Source: Actinomycetota bacterium | GTDB taxonomy: Bacteria; Actinomycetota; Actinomycetes; S36-B12; UBA5976 | Direction of reading: 5' to 3' | DNA length: 8,397 nucleotides | Assembly (NCBI GenBank): GCA_947476765.1 | Contig: CANJRK010000032.1 | Coordinates: 1 to 8,397, forward strand | Shown here: piece after piece, positions 1 to 5,510 of the stretch | Position numbering within the stretch: the stretch's first letter is position 1 | Layout: each line of letters opens with the position of its first letter | Made by a program: the position numbers and the translations under genes | The notes under the pieces: model-generated | The model's input: the letters and a program-made list of their open reading frames with translations, nothing else | What the model was told of the DNA's origin: nothing | The model's database searches: none

Positions 1-14
1 ACACCCACCATGTT

Positions 15-34
15 GCTAAAGATTTCCCTTTAGC
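15..34. terminator. Hairpin downstream of orn, possible weak terminator
   Basis: A perfect 7-bp inverted repeat (GCTAAAG / CTTTAGC) with a 6-nt loop lies 37 nt past the orn stop codon. A G-U pair and an A-U pair could lengthen the stem to 9 bp. No T-run follows on either strand, so it is not a classical intrinsic terminator. It may be an RNA-stabilising or weak termination hairpin at the end of the orn transcript. Confidence 0.35.
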
Positions 35-71
35 GAACGTGTCCCATTCTATGCAGGTAAGTTGCGTTGGG

Positions 72-683
72 CTAATTCGGACTGTGGCGAGCAGCTATGT
101 CTTTAGCCTGTGCCGATTCTGGACCAGGAAGTTCTACAAATACGGCTTCACGGTAATACTTCAATTCATTTATCGAATCCAAAATATCGCCGAGCGCACG
201 ATGATTTCCAGTCTTGGTCGGGCTTGCAAAGTAAACCCTTGGATACCAGCGACGCACTAGTTCTTTAATGCTTGACACATCGATGATCCGGTAGTGCAAG
301 TAGGAATCAACACGAGGCATATCACGCTGCAAAAAGATTCGATCCACGTGCACACTAGAGCCGGCAAGCGGCGTTTTACTTGCCTCTGGAATGTGCGAAG
401 AAATGTAATCAAACAAGATTTCTTCGGCTTGCTCTAATGTCACACCATTTGGAATTTCAGGAAGTAATCCAGATTCAGTGTGCATATTTACGACAAAAGG
501 ATCCATAGCTTCTAGGCGCTCAGCTGGCGCCTGAATCACAATATTTAGGCCTTCAGCAACGAGTTCTAGTTGCGCATTTGTGATCACACAAGCTATTTCT
601 ACTAACAGGTCATTTTTGAAATCAAGACCAGTCATTTCGCAATCGATCCAGACGATCCGGTCCGTTTCAGTAGATTCGCTCAC
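72..683 (-). CDS. orn: Oligoribonuclease (DEDDh 3'-5' exoribonuclease)
   Basis: Orn degrades 2-5 nt RNA fragments and linear dinucleotides such as pGpG to mononucleotides in the cytoplasm, finishing mRNA decay and c-di-GMP turnover. The 203-residue product covers the whole family length. The DEDDh residues are visible: Asp14 and Glu16 in WIDCEMTGLD (ExoI), Asp114 in GSSVHVDRIFL (ExoII), and His161 with Asp166 in HRALGDI (ExoIII). The C-terminal helix region INELKYYREAVF is also typical. The start is GTG at 683-681. It has no Shine-Dalgarno, but a TAnnnT box ends 6 nt upstream, which suits a leaderless mRNA. The gene is divergent from the small membrane-protein gene across a 90-bp spacer. Identification is firm. 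Confidence 0.96.
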   Translation of the reverse strand: MSESTETDRIVWIDCEMTGLDFKNDLLVEIACVITNAQLELVAEGLNIVIQAPAERLEAMDPFVVNMHTESGLLPEIPNGVTLEQAEEILFDYISSHIPEASKTPLAGSSVHVDRIFLQRDMPRVDSYLHYRIIDVSSIKELVRRWYPRVYFASPTKTGNHRALGDILDSINELKYYREAVFVELPGPESAQAKDIAARHSPN

Positions 684-689
684 TGACTA

Positions 690-695
690 AGCGTA
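690..695 (-). promoter_or_regulatory. -10 box of a leaderless orn promoter
   Basis: On the minus strand TACGCT (TAnnnT) ends exactly 6 nt before the orn GTG. That places the transcription start on the start codon itself. No ribosome-binding sequence lies between them. No convincing -35 box was found. The assignment rests on spacing and on the same arrangement at several neighbouring genes. Confidence 0.5.
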
Positions 696-761
696 TAAGT
701 AGTGGCTGGCTAAAGATTTTCGGGTAGCTGCCCACGGTCCTGGCGCAACTAGACCTCCACT

Positions 762-767
762 TAGAAT
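762..767 (+). promoter_or_regulatory. -10 box of a leaderless promoter for the DUF3955-type gene
   Basis: TAGAAT lies 6 nt before the GTG start at 774 and matches the actinobacterial TAnnnT -10 consensus. This predicts a transcript beginning at the start codon. There is no clear -35 and no Shine-Dalgarno. Confidence 0.55.
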
Positions 768-773
768 CAAAGA

Positions 774-968
774 GTGAAGCGTGCTGCATTTGGAATGTTC
801 TTACTGGGGAGTCTGTGCCTAGTTGCCTTCAATGTCATTGGTTCCGAAGTTGCTGATGACGGCAAGCTAGTAGAGCCATTTTTTCTGATTCCGCTAGCCT
901 GGCTGTTTTTCCTAACTGGTGGAATGCTTGCGATTGCCCACTTTATAAAGCGTCGGATAGCTAAGTAG
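774..968 (+). CDS. Small two-TM membrane protein, DUF3955-like
   Basis: This 64-residue integral membrane protein has two predicted helices, at about residues 4-23 and 36-58, and a basic tail (KRRIAK). The hairpin between them carries the segment GSEVADDGKLVEPFFLIPLAW. From memory, the DUF3955 family shows the pattern GS-V--DG-L-EPFFLIPL at this place, so I assign it there. Function is unknown. The start is GTG at 774, chosen because it aligns with the family start and follows a well-placed -10 box. It is divergent from orn, and the gene downstream begins 40 bp after its stop with its own promoter, so it is probably a single-gene transcript. That it is a real gene is well supported; the family name is moderately certain. 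Confidence 0.8.
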   Translation: MKRAAFGMFLLGSLCLVAFNVIGSEVADDGKLVEPFFLIPLAWLFFLTGGMLAIAHFIKRRIAK

Positions 969-996
969 TTCGAGTTCTGCCACACATTTCCGCTAG

Positions 997-1002
997 TAAA
1001 CT
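997..1002 (+). promoter_or_regulatory. -10 box of a leaderless promoter for the ureohydrolase gene
   Basis: TAAACT sits 6 nt upstream of the ATG at 1009, the spacing expected if transcription starts at the A of the start codon. There is no Shine-Dalgarno. The box probably drives both the ureohydrolase and the decarboxylase behind it. Confidence 0.55.
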
Positions 1003-1008
1003 AATGAT

Positions 1009-2025
1009 ATGACTCGCTATGGCTCACAGTTTGGCCCAAACATTACATTCTTAGGTGTCGATGAATGCGACATTTCAGAGCCCGCATCCTTTGCCGATGC
1101 AGATGTAGTAATTGTTGGCGCGCCATTTGATGGTGGCACCAGCTATCGCTCTGGCGCCCGCTTTGGACCTAAAGCCATGCGTGAAGTTTGTAACGAGCCG
1201 CACGATGGTTCCCGCGAAAGTATGGCGCTAAGAGTTAATGGCCTTAAGGACCTGCGGGTCTATGACATGGGCGATGTCGAGATGTATTCCGGCGATGCCG
1301 TTAAGTCTTGCCAAAACTTGGAAAAAGTCATTGAAACAATTGCAGCCTCTGGGGCCATCCCGTTAGTGCTAGGTGGAGACCATACGGTCACTTGGCCAAA
1401 CGTCACAGGTGTTGCGCGTGGCGCAGACATGTGGGGCCGAGTGGGCGTTATTCACTTTGATGCTCATGCCGATACCGGGGACATCGCATTTGGCTCTCTC
1501 GTTGGGCATGGCCAACCGATGCGTTTGTTAATCGAAAGCGGGGCAGTGCGTGGCGATCGGTTTATTCAAGTTGGCTTGCGTGGGTATTGGCCACCTCCAG
1601 ATATTTTGGACTGGATGGCTGCCCAAGGGATGCGCTCTTACGAAATGACCGAGATAGTTCATCGCGGGCTAACGGAATGTATCGATGAAGCGATTGAATT
1701 AGCATTAAAAGAATGTGATGCGATTTATCTCAGTGTCGATATTGATGTCGTTGACCCAGGCTCAGCACCAGGAACTGGCACTCCAGAACCTGGCGGTCTA
1801 ACATCTCGCGAGTTACTAGATACCGTTCGACGCATGGCATACCAGCTTCCAATTGTCGGTGTTGACGTGGTTGAAGTTAGCCCACCTTATGATCATGCCG
1901 ACATCACGGCATTACTTGGTAACCGAGTAGTCCTTGAAGTTCTATCTGGCATGGCACGTCGCCGTAAAGATGCTCGTGATGGCACAACCTGGAATCCAGG
2001 GCAACCGATTCTCGAAGGCCGCTAG
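1009..2025 (+). CDS. Agmatinase-family ureohydrolase (binuclear Mn)
   Basis: This enzyme family hydrolyses guanidino compounds to an amine plus urea; agmatine to putrescine is the usual annotation. All six metal ligands of the arginase/agmatinase fold are visible: His125 in GGDHTVTWP, Asp151, His153 and Asp155 in FDAHADT, and Asp244 and Asp246 in SVDIDVVDP. The downstream GTGTPEPGG and EVSPPYDHADIT blocks are also family hallmarks. Length (338 aa) is normal and the protein is cytoplasmic. The substrate loop reads HGQPMRLLIESG, where I remember guanidinobutyrases having HGTPFRR. The substrate is therefore uncertain: agmatine, guanidinobutyrate, guanidine or another guanidino compound. The next gene, 52 bp downstream and read by a Shine-Dalgarno, is a PLP decarboxylase, which suggests a shared amine pathway. 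Family is firm; the speB symbol is withheld because the substrate is unproven. Confidence 0.9.
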   Translation: MTRYGSQFGPNITFLGVDECDISEPASFADADVVIVGAPFDGGTSYRSGARFGPKAMREVCNEPHDGSRESMALRVNGLKDLRVYDMGDVEMYSGDAVKSCQNLEKVIETIAASGAIPLVLGGDHTVTWPNVTGVARGADMWGRVGVIHFDAHADTGDIAFGSLVGHGQPMRLLIESGAVRGDRFIQVGLRGYWPPPDILDWMAAQGMRSYEMTEIVHRGLTECIDEAIELALKECDAIYLSVDIDVVDPGSAPGTGTPEPGGLTSRELLDTVRRMAYQLPIVGVDVVEVSPPYDHADITALLGNRVVLEVLSGMARRRKDARDGTTWNPGQPILEGR

Positions 2026-2064
2026 TAAATAATCTATTTTTACCGTACGCAGATTTCAGGAATT

Positions 2065-2071
2065 GAAGGTG
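2065..2071 (+). promoter_or_regulatory. Shine-Dalgarno of the decarboxylase gene
   Basis: GAAGGTG lies 6 nt before the ATG at 2078. It is the expected ribosome site for an internal operon gene, unlike the leaderless first gene. It supports the chosen start and co-transcription with the ureohydrolase gene. Confidence 0.7.
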
Positions 2072-2077
2072 TAGCAG

Positions 2078-3526
2078 ATGAATCCAGAAGAATTTCGGGC
2101 AGCTGCTCATGAACTTGTGGATTGGATTGCTGATTATCGCCTTCGGGTAGATGAATTGCCGGTTAGATCACAAGTTCACCCAGGTGAAGTCCGCGCACAA
2201 TTACAAACTCCGCCACCAGAAACACCACAAAGTTTTTCGGAATTGATGGCAGATTTAGAAAATGTGATCGTACCTGGTCTGACGCATGTGCAAAGTGCAA
2301 ATAACTTCGCGTGGTTCCCAGCCAACTCATCATTGTCGTCAGTTCTAGGAGATTTTGCCTCAACTGGGCTTGGCGCATTAGGTATTACTTGGCAATCTGC
2401 CCCGGCGCTAACTGAAGTAGAAGAATTGGTAACGGAGTGGTTGCGCGAGCTCACGGGATTATCGCCAGAGTGGAAAGGGGCAATCCATGATGGCGCCTCC
2501 ACTGCAGCGTTAGTTGCATTACTAATAGCGCGCGAGAAGGCTAGCAACTTGAGCTTGGCCGGAGCTGGCCTACAAGGCGAAGCATCCCCGCTAATCGTTT
2601 ATTCATCACCGCAAGCACACTCGTCAATAGTCAAGGCAGCATTGCTAGCTGGATTTGGTCAATCGAATTTACGAATGATTGAAGTAGACGAAGCCACATT
2701 TGCCATGAAGCCCCAGTCCATGCGAGCCGAAATTGAAAAAGATATTGCGCTGGGTAACAAACCTGCTGCGATCGTGGTGGCAATTGGCACAACTGGAACC
2801 ACAGCCATTGATCCAGTTAAGGAATCTGTTGCACTTGGTAAAGAATTTGGCATCTGGGTTCACGTCGATGCTGCAATGGCAGGTTCTGCGATGCTCTTAC
2901 CTGAGTGCGCTCCAATGTTTGACGGAGTGAATGAAGCCGATTCGATTAGTTGGAATCCACACAAGTGGCTCGGCACTTCGCTCGATTGCGCTTTGCTTTA
3001 TGTCCGCGATGTCGAATTAATGATTCGAGTTTTATCAACTAACCCCTCTTACTTAAAGTCCGGTGTTGACGGCGAAGTTACCCAGTTTAAGGATTGGGGC
3101 CTGCCGCTAGGGCGACGCTTCCGCGCCTTAAAGCTTTGGTTCCACTTGCGTCTTGATGGTGCCGAAGCAATTCGCGCACGCCTACGTCGCGACCTAGCCA
3201 ACGCGCAATGGCTTGCTGAGCAAATTACGGCAGCCGATGACTGGGAAATAGTTGCACCAGTTTCGTTACAAACGGTTTGTGTTCGCCACATCCCAAAGTC
3301 GATGGCAGGTGACTGGCAGGCAATCGATGCACATACTCAGAACTGGGTTGAATCAATAAACGCATCTGGCAAGGCGTTTATTACGCCTTCACTACTGCAG
3401 GGTCATTGGATGGTTCGAGTTTCTATCGGTGTACTAGGAACTGAACGCGAGCATGTTGCCAATGTCTGGAACTTAATGCAAGAAGCAGCACAAACGCTAG
3501 ATAGTTCCGGCATCAAGTCCACTTAA
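2078..3526 (+). CDS. Group II PLP-dependent decarboxylase (aromatic-amino-acid-decarboxylase type)
   Basis: This PLP enzyme should convert an L-amino acid to its amine plus CO2. The sequence follows the DOPA/tryptophan/tyrosine decarboxylase pattern along its whole 482 residues. His181 in SPQAHSSIVKAA should stack on PLP, Asp264 in HVDAAMAGSA should bind the pyridine nitrogen, and Lys296 in NPHKWLG should form the Schiff base. The block PLGRRFRALKLWF and the C-terminal HWMVRVSIG segment are also conserved. Tyr325 in PSYLK matches the catalytic loop Tyr332 of human DDC. It favours decarboxylation over the Phe-containing aldehyde synthases. One difference is Met267 where animal enzymes have Tyr (DAAYAGSA). 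Substrate is undetermined; an aromatic residue is most likely, and an arginine-like substrate is only a speculation from the neighbouring ureohydrolase. Its 3' end overlaps the convergent photolyase gene by 30 bp. Confidence 0.9.
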   Translation: MNPEEFRAAAHELVDWIADYRLRVDELPVRSQVHPGEVRAQLQTPPPETPQSFSELMADLENVIVPGLTHVQSANNFAWFPANSSLSSVLGDFASTGLGALGITWQSAPALTEVEELVTEWLRELTGLSPEWKGAIHDGASTAALVALLIAREKASNLSLAGAGLQGEASPLIVYSSPQAHSSIVKAALLAGFGQSNLRMIEVDEATFAMKPQSMRAEIEKDIALGNKPAAIVVAIGTTGTTAIDPVKESVALGKEFGIWVHVDAAMAGSAMLLPECAPMFDGVNEADSISWNPHKWLGTSLDCALLYVRDVELMIRVLSTNPSYLKSGVDGEVTQFKDWGLPLGRRFRALKLWFHLRLDGAEAIRARLRRDLANAQWLAEQITAADDWEIVAPVSLQTVCVRHIPKSMAGDWQAIDAHTQNWVESINASGKAFITPSLLQGHWMVRVSIGVLGTEREHVANVWNLMQEAAQTLDSSGIKST

Positions 3527-4972
3527 GACTTCTTGGGCCCTGATTCGAAGATCAGGCAAATCACTTAGGCGATTTAATCCGTTAACTTGCTGTCCCATTC
3601 GATGATTCTTTGCAAATGCCTCTTTATTTCGATCCAAGAAATCCCAATACAGTGTTGTAAACGGGCAGGCATTCTCGCCAACACGTAACTTCGGATCGTA
3701 GACACAACCTTTACAGGATTGCGTCATGCGATTGATGTATGCACCACCAGCGGCATAGGGCTTAGTCATCAACTTTCCACCATCAGCATGTAGGCCCATT
3801 CCAATTACATTTGGAACCATGACCCATTCACTAGCGTCAATAAACTGCTCGCGCATCCAATCAAGGAATTCCAGTGGCTTTGTCCCTGTCACAAGCGCCA
3901 GGTTACTCAAAATCATTAGCCTTGGAATGTGATGAGTCCAAGCACGGGTTTCAATATCAGAAACAATAGTCTTCACGCAATTCATTTTGGTTTTAGTTGA
4001 ATCCTGAAACAGGGGCAGCAACTTTCGCTCGGCACCAAGTTGATTGTTTTCTCGGTACTCGGCGCCCAAGTGCCAGTACATGCCATTTAAATATTCGCGC
4101 CAGCCAATAATTTGTCGAACGAAGGCTTCAACTGAACCAATTGGGGCGTGGCCTGCGTGGTATTCAAGTAAGACCGCGTCAACAACTTCAGATGCATGTA
4201 ATAAGCCATTGTTTAGATAAGGACTAAGTAGTGAGTGATGCAATGCCCAGCTGTCAGCCGAGACGGCATCTTCATAAGGACCAAAATCAACCAAACTGGT
4301 ATCAATAAAGTGCCTTAGCTGAGCCAGTGCGCCAACGCGAGTGGTAGCCCAAGTTTTTGTTGGCTCCATTCCCAGCTCGGCACACACCTCCAGATCTATT
4401 TGATCCCGCTCATGCTCGAGATAGTTCGGCCAGGTGTAGTTCTTCGGTGGCGGTAGTCGATTGTCTTTGTCGTAGTTCCAAACGCCAGTATCTGGCTTGC
4501 CATCCTGAACCATTATGTTGAGTCGAATCCGCTGGGCCCGATAGAAAGTCTCCATCAGGAATGACTTTTGCCTATCGGCCCATAATTTGAAATCAACTCG
4601 CGAGGTTAGGAAAAAATCATTGGGTACGAACTGCACCCCGAATTCCTTCAGTTGATTGAACTGTTGAAACGACGAAGGCTCGGCTGAAAAGATTGGAAAG
4701 TTGCCAACTTCTTTTTGAACTTTTTCTAGGCCAGCGATGGTAGTATCACTTTTTACATAGGAAACCCGGAACCCATCCAGTTCCAGTTCCTTGGCAAAAT
4801 GTCGAGCTGAAGAGATCAAAAAGAAGAGGCGTTCCTTATGCCAGGGTCGACCACTGGTCATTCGGGCACTTTCCACCAGAACTACATGATCATTCTTTGG
4901 ATCAGCATTTTTCAAGATGCCAAAAGACTTATTCAAATGATCAAAAGGAATATAAAGTATTCGTTTGTTCAC
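3497..4972 (-). CDS. FeS-type photolyase/cryptochrome (PhrB-like, (6-4) photolyase family)
   Basis: This flavoprotein belongs to the DPRP/FeS-BCP class, whose characterised member PhrB of Agrobacterium repairs (6-4) photoproducts with blue light. Residues 1-150 form the alpha/beta antenna domain and 215-480 the helical FAD domain. Four cysteines, Cys332, Cys420, Cys423 and Cys436, have exactly the spacing of the PhrB 4Fe-4S ligands 350, 438, 441 and 454 (constant offset 18). His347 and His348 match PhrB His365 and His366. Other family signatures are VMVPNVIGMGLHADGG, TKPYAAGGAYINRM and NACPFT. The 491-aa length is normal. Where PhrB numbering predicts the electron-transfer Trp342 there is Asp324, so photoreduction may differ. 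The GTG start at 4972 directly follows an in-frame TAA and overlaps the upstream DUF2256 stop as GTGA, implying translational coupling. Repair enzyme versus photoreceptor cannot be decided here. Confidence 0.92.
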   Translation of the reverse strand: MNKRILYIPFDHLNKSFGILKNADPKNDHVVLVESARMTSGRPWHKERLFFLISSARHFAKELELDGFRVSYVKSDTTIAGLEKVQKEVGNFPIFSAEPSSFQQFNQLKEFGVQFVPNDFFLTSRVDFKLWADRQKSFLMETFYRAQRIRLNIMVQDGKPDTGVWNYDKDNRLPPPKNYTWPNYLEHERDQIDLEVCAELGMEPTKTWATTRVGALAQLRHFIDTSLVDFGPYEDAVSADSWALHHSLLSPYLNNGLLHASEVVDAVLLEYHAGHAPIGSVEAFVRQIIGWREYLNGMYWHLGAEYRENNQLGAERKLLPLFQDSTKTKMNCVKTIVSDIETRAWTHHIPRLMILSNLALVTGTKPLEFLDWMREQFIDASEWVMVPNVIGMGLHADGGKLMTKPYAAGGAYINRMTQSCKGCVYDPKLRVGENACPFTTLYWDFLDRNKEAFAKNHRMGQQVNGLNRLSDLPDLRIRAQEVLSGLDAGTI

Positions 4973-5109
4973 TTTGCTTTACATTTCTCAGAGCAGTACT
5001 TTACGTTTTCCCAGTCACGCTGCCACTTTTTTCGCCACTCAAACTCCAGGCCGCAGACAATGCAGGTTTTTGGAGCAAAGCCATTTTTTGTTTGAGCGAT
5101 GCGACGCAT
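4969..5109 (-). CDS. DUF2256 small zinc-ribbon protein
   Basis: A 46-codon gene reads from ATG at 5109 to TGA at 4969. Its product has Cys16-x2-Cys19 and Cys39-x3-Cys43, a likely zinc site, around an aromatic and basic centre (EFEWRKKWQRDWENVKYCS). The CxVCG---xWRKKW-RDW--VKYCS--C pattern is what I know as DUF2256, a family of about 50 residues and unknown function that I recall often lying next to FeS-type photolyase genes. The start is fixed by an in-frame TAA two codons upstream and a -10 box 5 nt before the ATG. Its stop overlaps the photolyase GTG (GTGA), so the two are almost certainly one operon and translationally coupled. The role is unknown; helping the photolyase, for example in cofactor loading or DNA contact, is only a guess. 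Confidence 0.9.
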   Translation of the reverse strand: MRRIAQTKNGFAPKTCIVCGLEFEWRKKWQRDWENVKYCSEKCKAK

Positions 5110-5114
5110 GGATT

Positions 5115-5120
5115 AATCTA
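5115..5120 (-). promoter_or_regulatory. -10 box of the DUF2256-photolyase operon
   Basis: On the minus strand TAGATT lies 5 nt before the DUF2256 ATG, consistent with a leaderless mRNA. No good -35 is seen. The position where a -35 would fall is inside the tRNA-derived repeat at 5137-5156. Confidence 0.45.
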
Positions 5121-5136
5121 AGCATCTGGCATTGAA

Positions 5137-5156
5137 GTACGCCCGAGAGGACTCGA
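5137..5156 (-). repeat. Copy of the tRNA-Arg 3' end (candidate att site)
   Basis: Twenty bases are identical, in the same orientation, to 6591-6610. That segment covers the T-loop/T-stem 3' half, acceptor 3' strand and discriminator of the tRNA-Arg gene. Extending to 5166 gives 27 of 30 identical bases, after which similarity fades. The fragment cannot form a tRNA: its 5' T-stem strand is altered and nothing upstream resembles the rest of the molecule. A detached tRNA 3' end downstream of the intact gene is the usual scar of site-specific integration. A decayed tandem tRNA duplicate is the alternative. Confidence 0.7.
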
Positions 5157-5205
5157 GCGTCCAATCTTTGTTGTTGATTAGAACTGAAAAATAGAGTTTT
5201 TGAGA

Positions 5206-5266
5206 TTCGAATAATTTCTAGAAATCTGTTATCTACCTGATTTCCTTACCTTTGGAATTATTCGAA
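5206..5266. repeat. Nested inverted repeats in the noncoding left arm
   Basis: An 11-bp perfect inverted repeat (TTCGAATAATT at 5206-5216 and AATTATTCGAA at 5256-5266) is separated by 39 bp. Inside it are the 12-bp palindrome ATTTCTAGAAAT (5214-5225) and a 6-bp stem GAAATC / GATTTC (5221-5226 and 5239-5244). The region is AT-rich, which raises the chance level, but the nesting is notable. It could bind a regulator or recombinase, or fold in RNA. No known motif was recognised. Confidence 0.45.
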
Positions 5267-5380
5267 GTTTCTGGGAATTAAAGCTATTAGTGCCCTTTAT
5301 TGGTTGATACTCAATTGCTAATGGGTGTTCAACCGCCAAACCTAAACTGCACCGGCAACTCACAGCGCTGTGTAACTGAA

Positions 5381-5409
5381 TTGACAATCATTACAAATCG
5401 GACTAATTT
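5381..5409 (+). promoter_or_regulatory. Strong sigma-70-type promoter for the secreted-protein gene
   Basis: A perfect -35 TTGACA (5381-5386), a 17-bp spacer and a -10 TAATTT (5404-5409) lie upstream of the GTG at 5511. Transcription should start near 5416, giving a leader of about 95 nt. The leader contains a short stem ATTCT/AGAAT near 5415-5428 and a 5-bp GAGCC / GGCTC pairing near 5433-5460. I do not recognise a riboswitch class in it. Confidence 0.65.
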
Positions 5410-5500
5410 TCACAATTCTTGCAGAATGCAATGAGCCCGCAGGTGACGGTAATTAGGCTCCCCTTAACAGTTTCAGACGAATCTAAGCTAATTCAAGTCA

Positions 5501-5505
5501 GGGAG
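5501..5505 (+). promoter_or_regulatory. Shine-Dalgarno of the secreted-protein gene
   Basis: GGGAG lies 5 nt before the GTG at 5511. It decides this start, which also gives a complete signal peptide. Confidence 0.65.
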
Positions 5506-5510
5506 TCCAA

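Noticed and set aside
39..260. Plus-strand open frame of 73 codons at the left edge
   Set aside because: It lies opposite orn, whose catalytic motifs are clear; the encoded peptide has no recognisable feature.
3539..3556. CCTGAT/ATCAGG hairpin just past the decarboxylase stop as a terminator
   Set aside because: It lies in the coding sequence of the photolyase gene and has no following T-run; the repeat may simply reflect codons.
4838..5121. Two plus-strand open frames of 74-85 codons opposite the photolyase start
   Set aside because: They are antisense to the well-supported photolyase and DUF2256 genes and their products show no domain or start signal.
5137..5210. A second complete tRNA-Arg gene at the left repeat
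   Set aside because: Only about 30 bp resemble the tRNA; no D arm, anticodon arm or 5' acceptor strand follows.
5416..5510. Known riboswitch (for example c-di-AMP or cobalamin) in the leader of the secreted-protein gene
   Set aside because: Only short stems are visible and no diagnostic conserved core was recognised.
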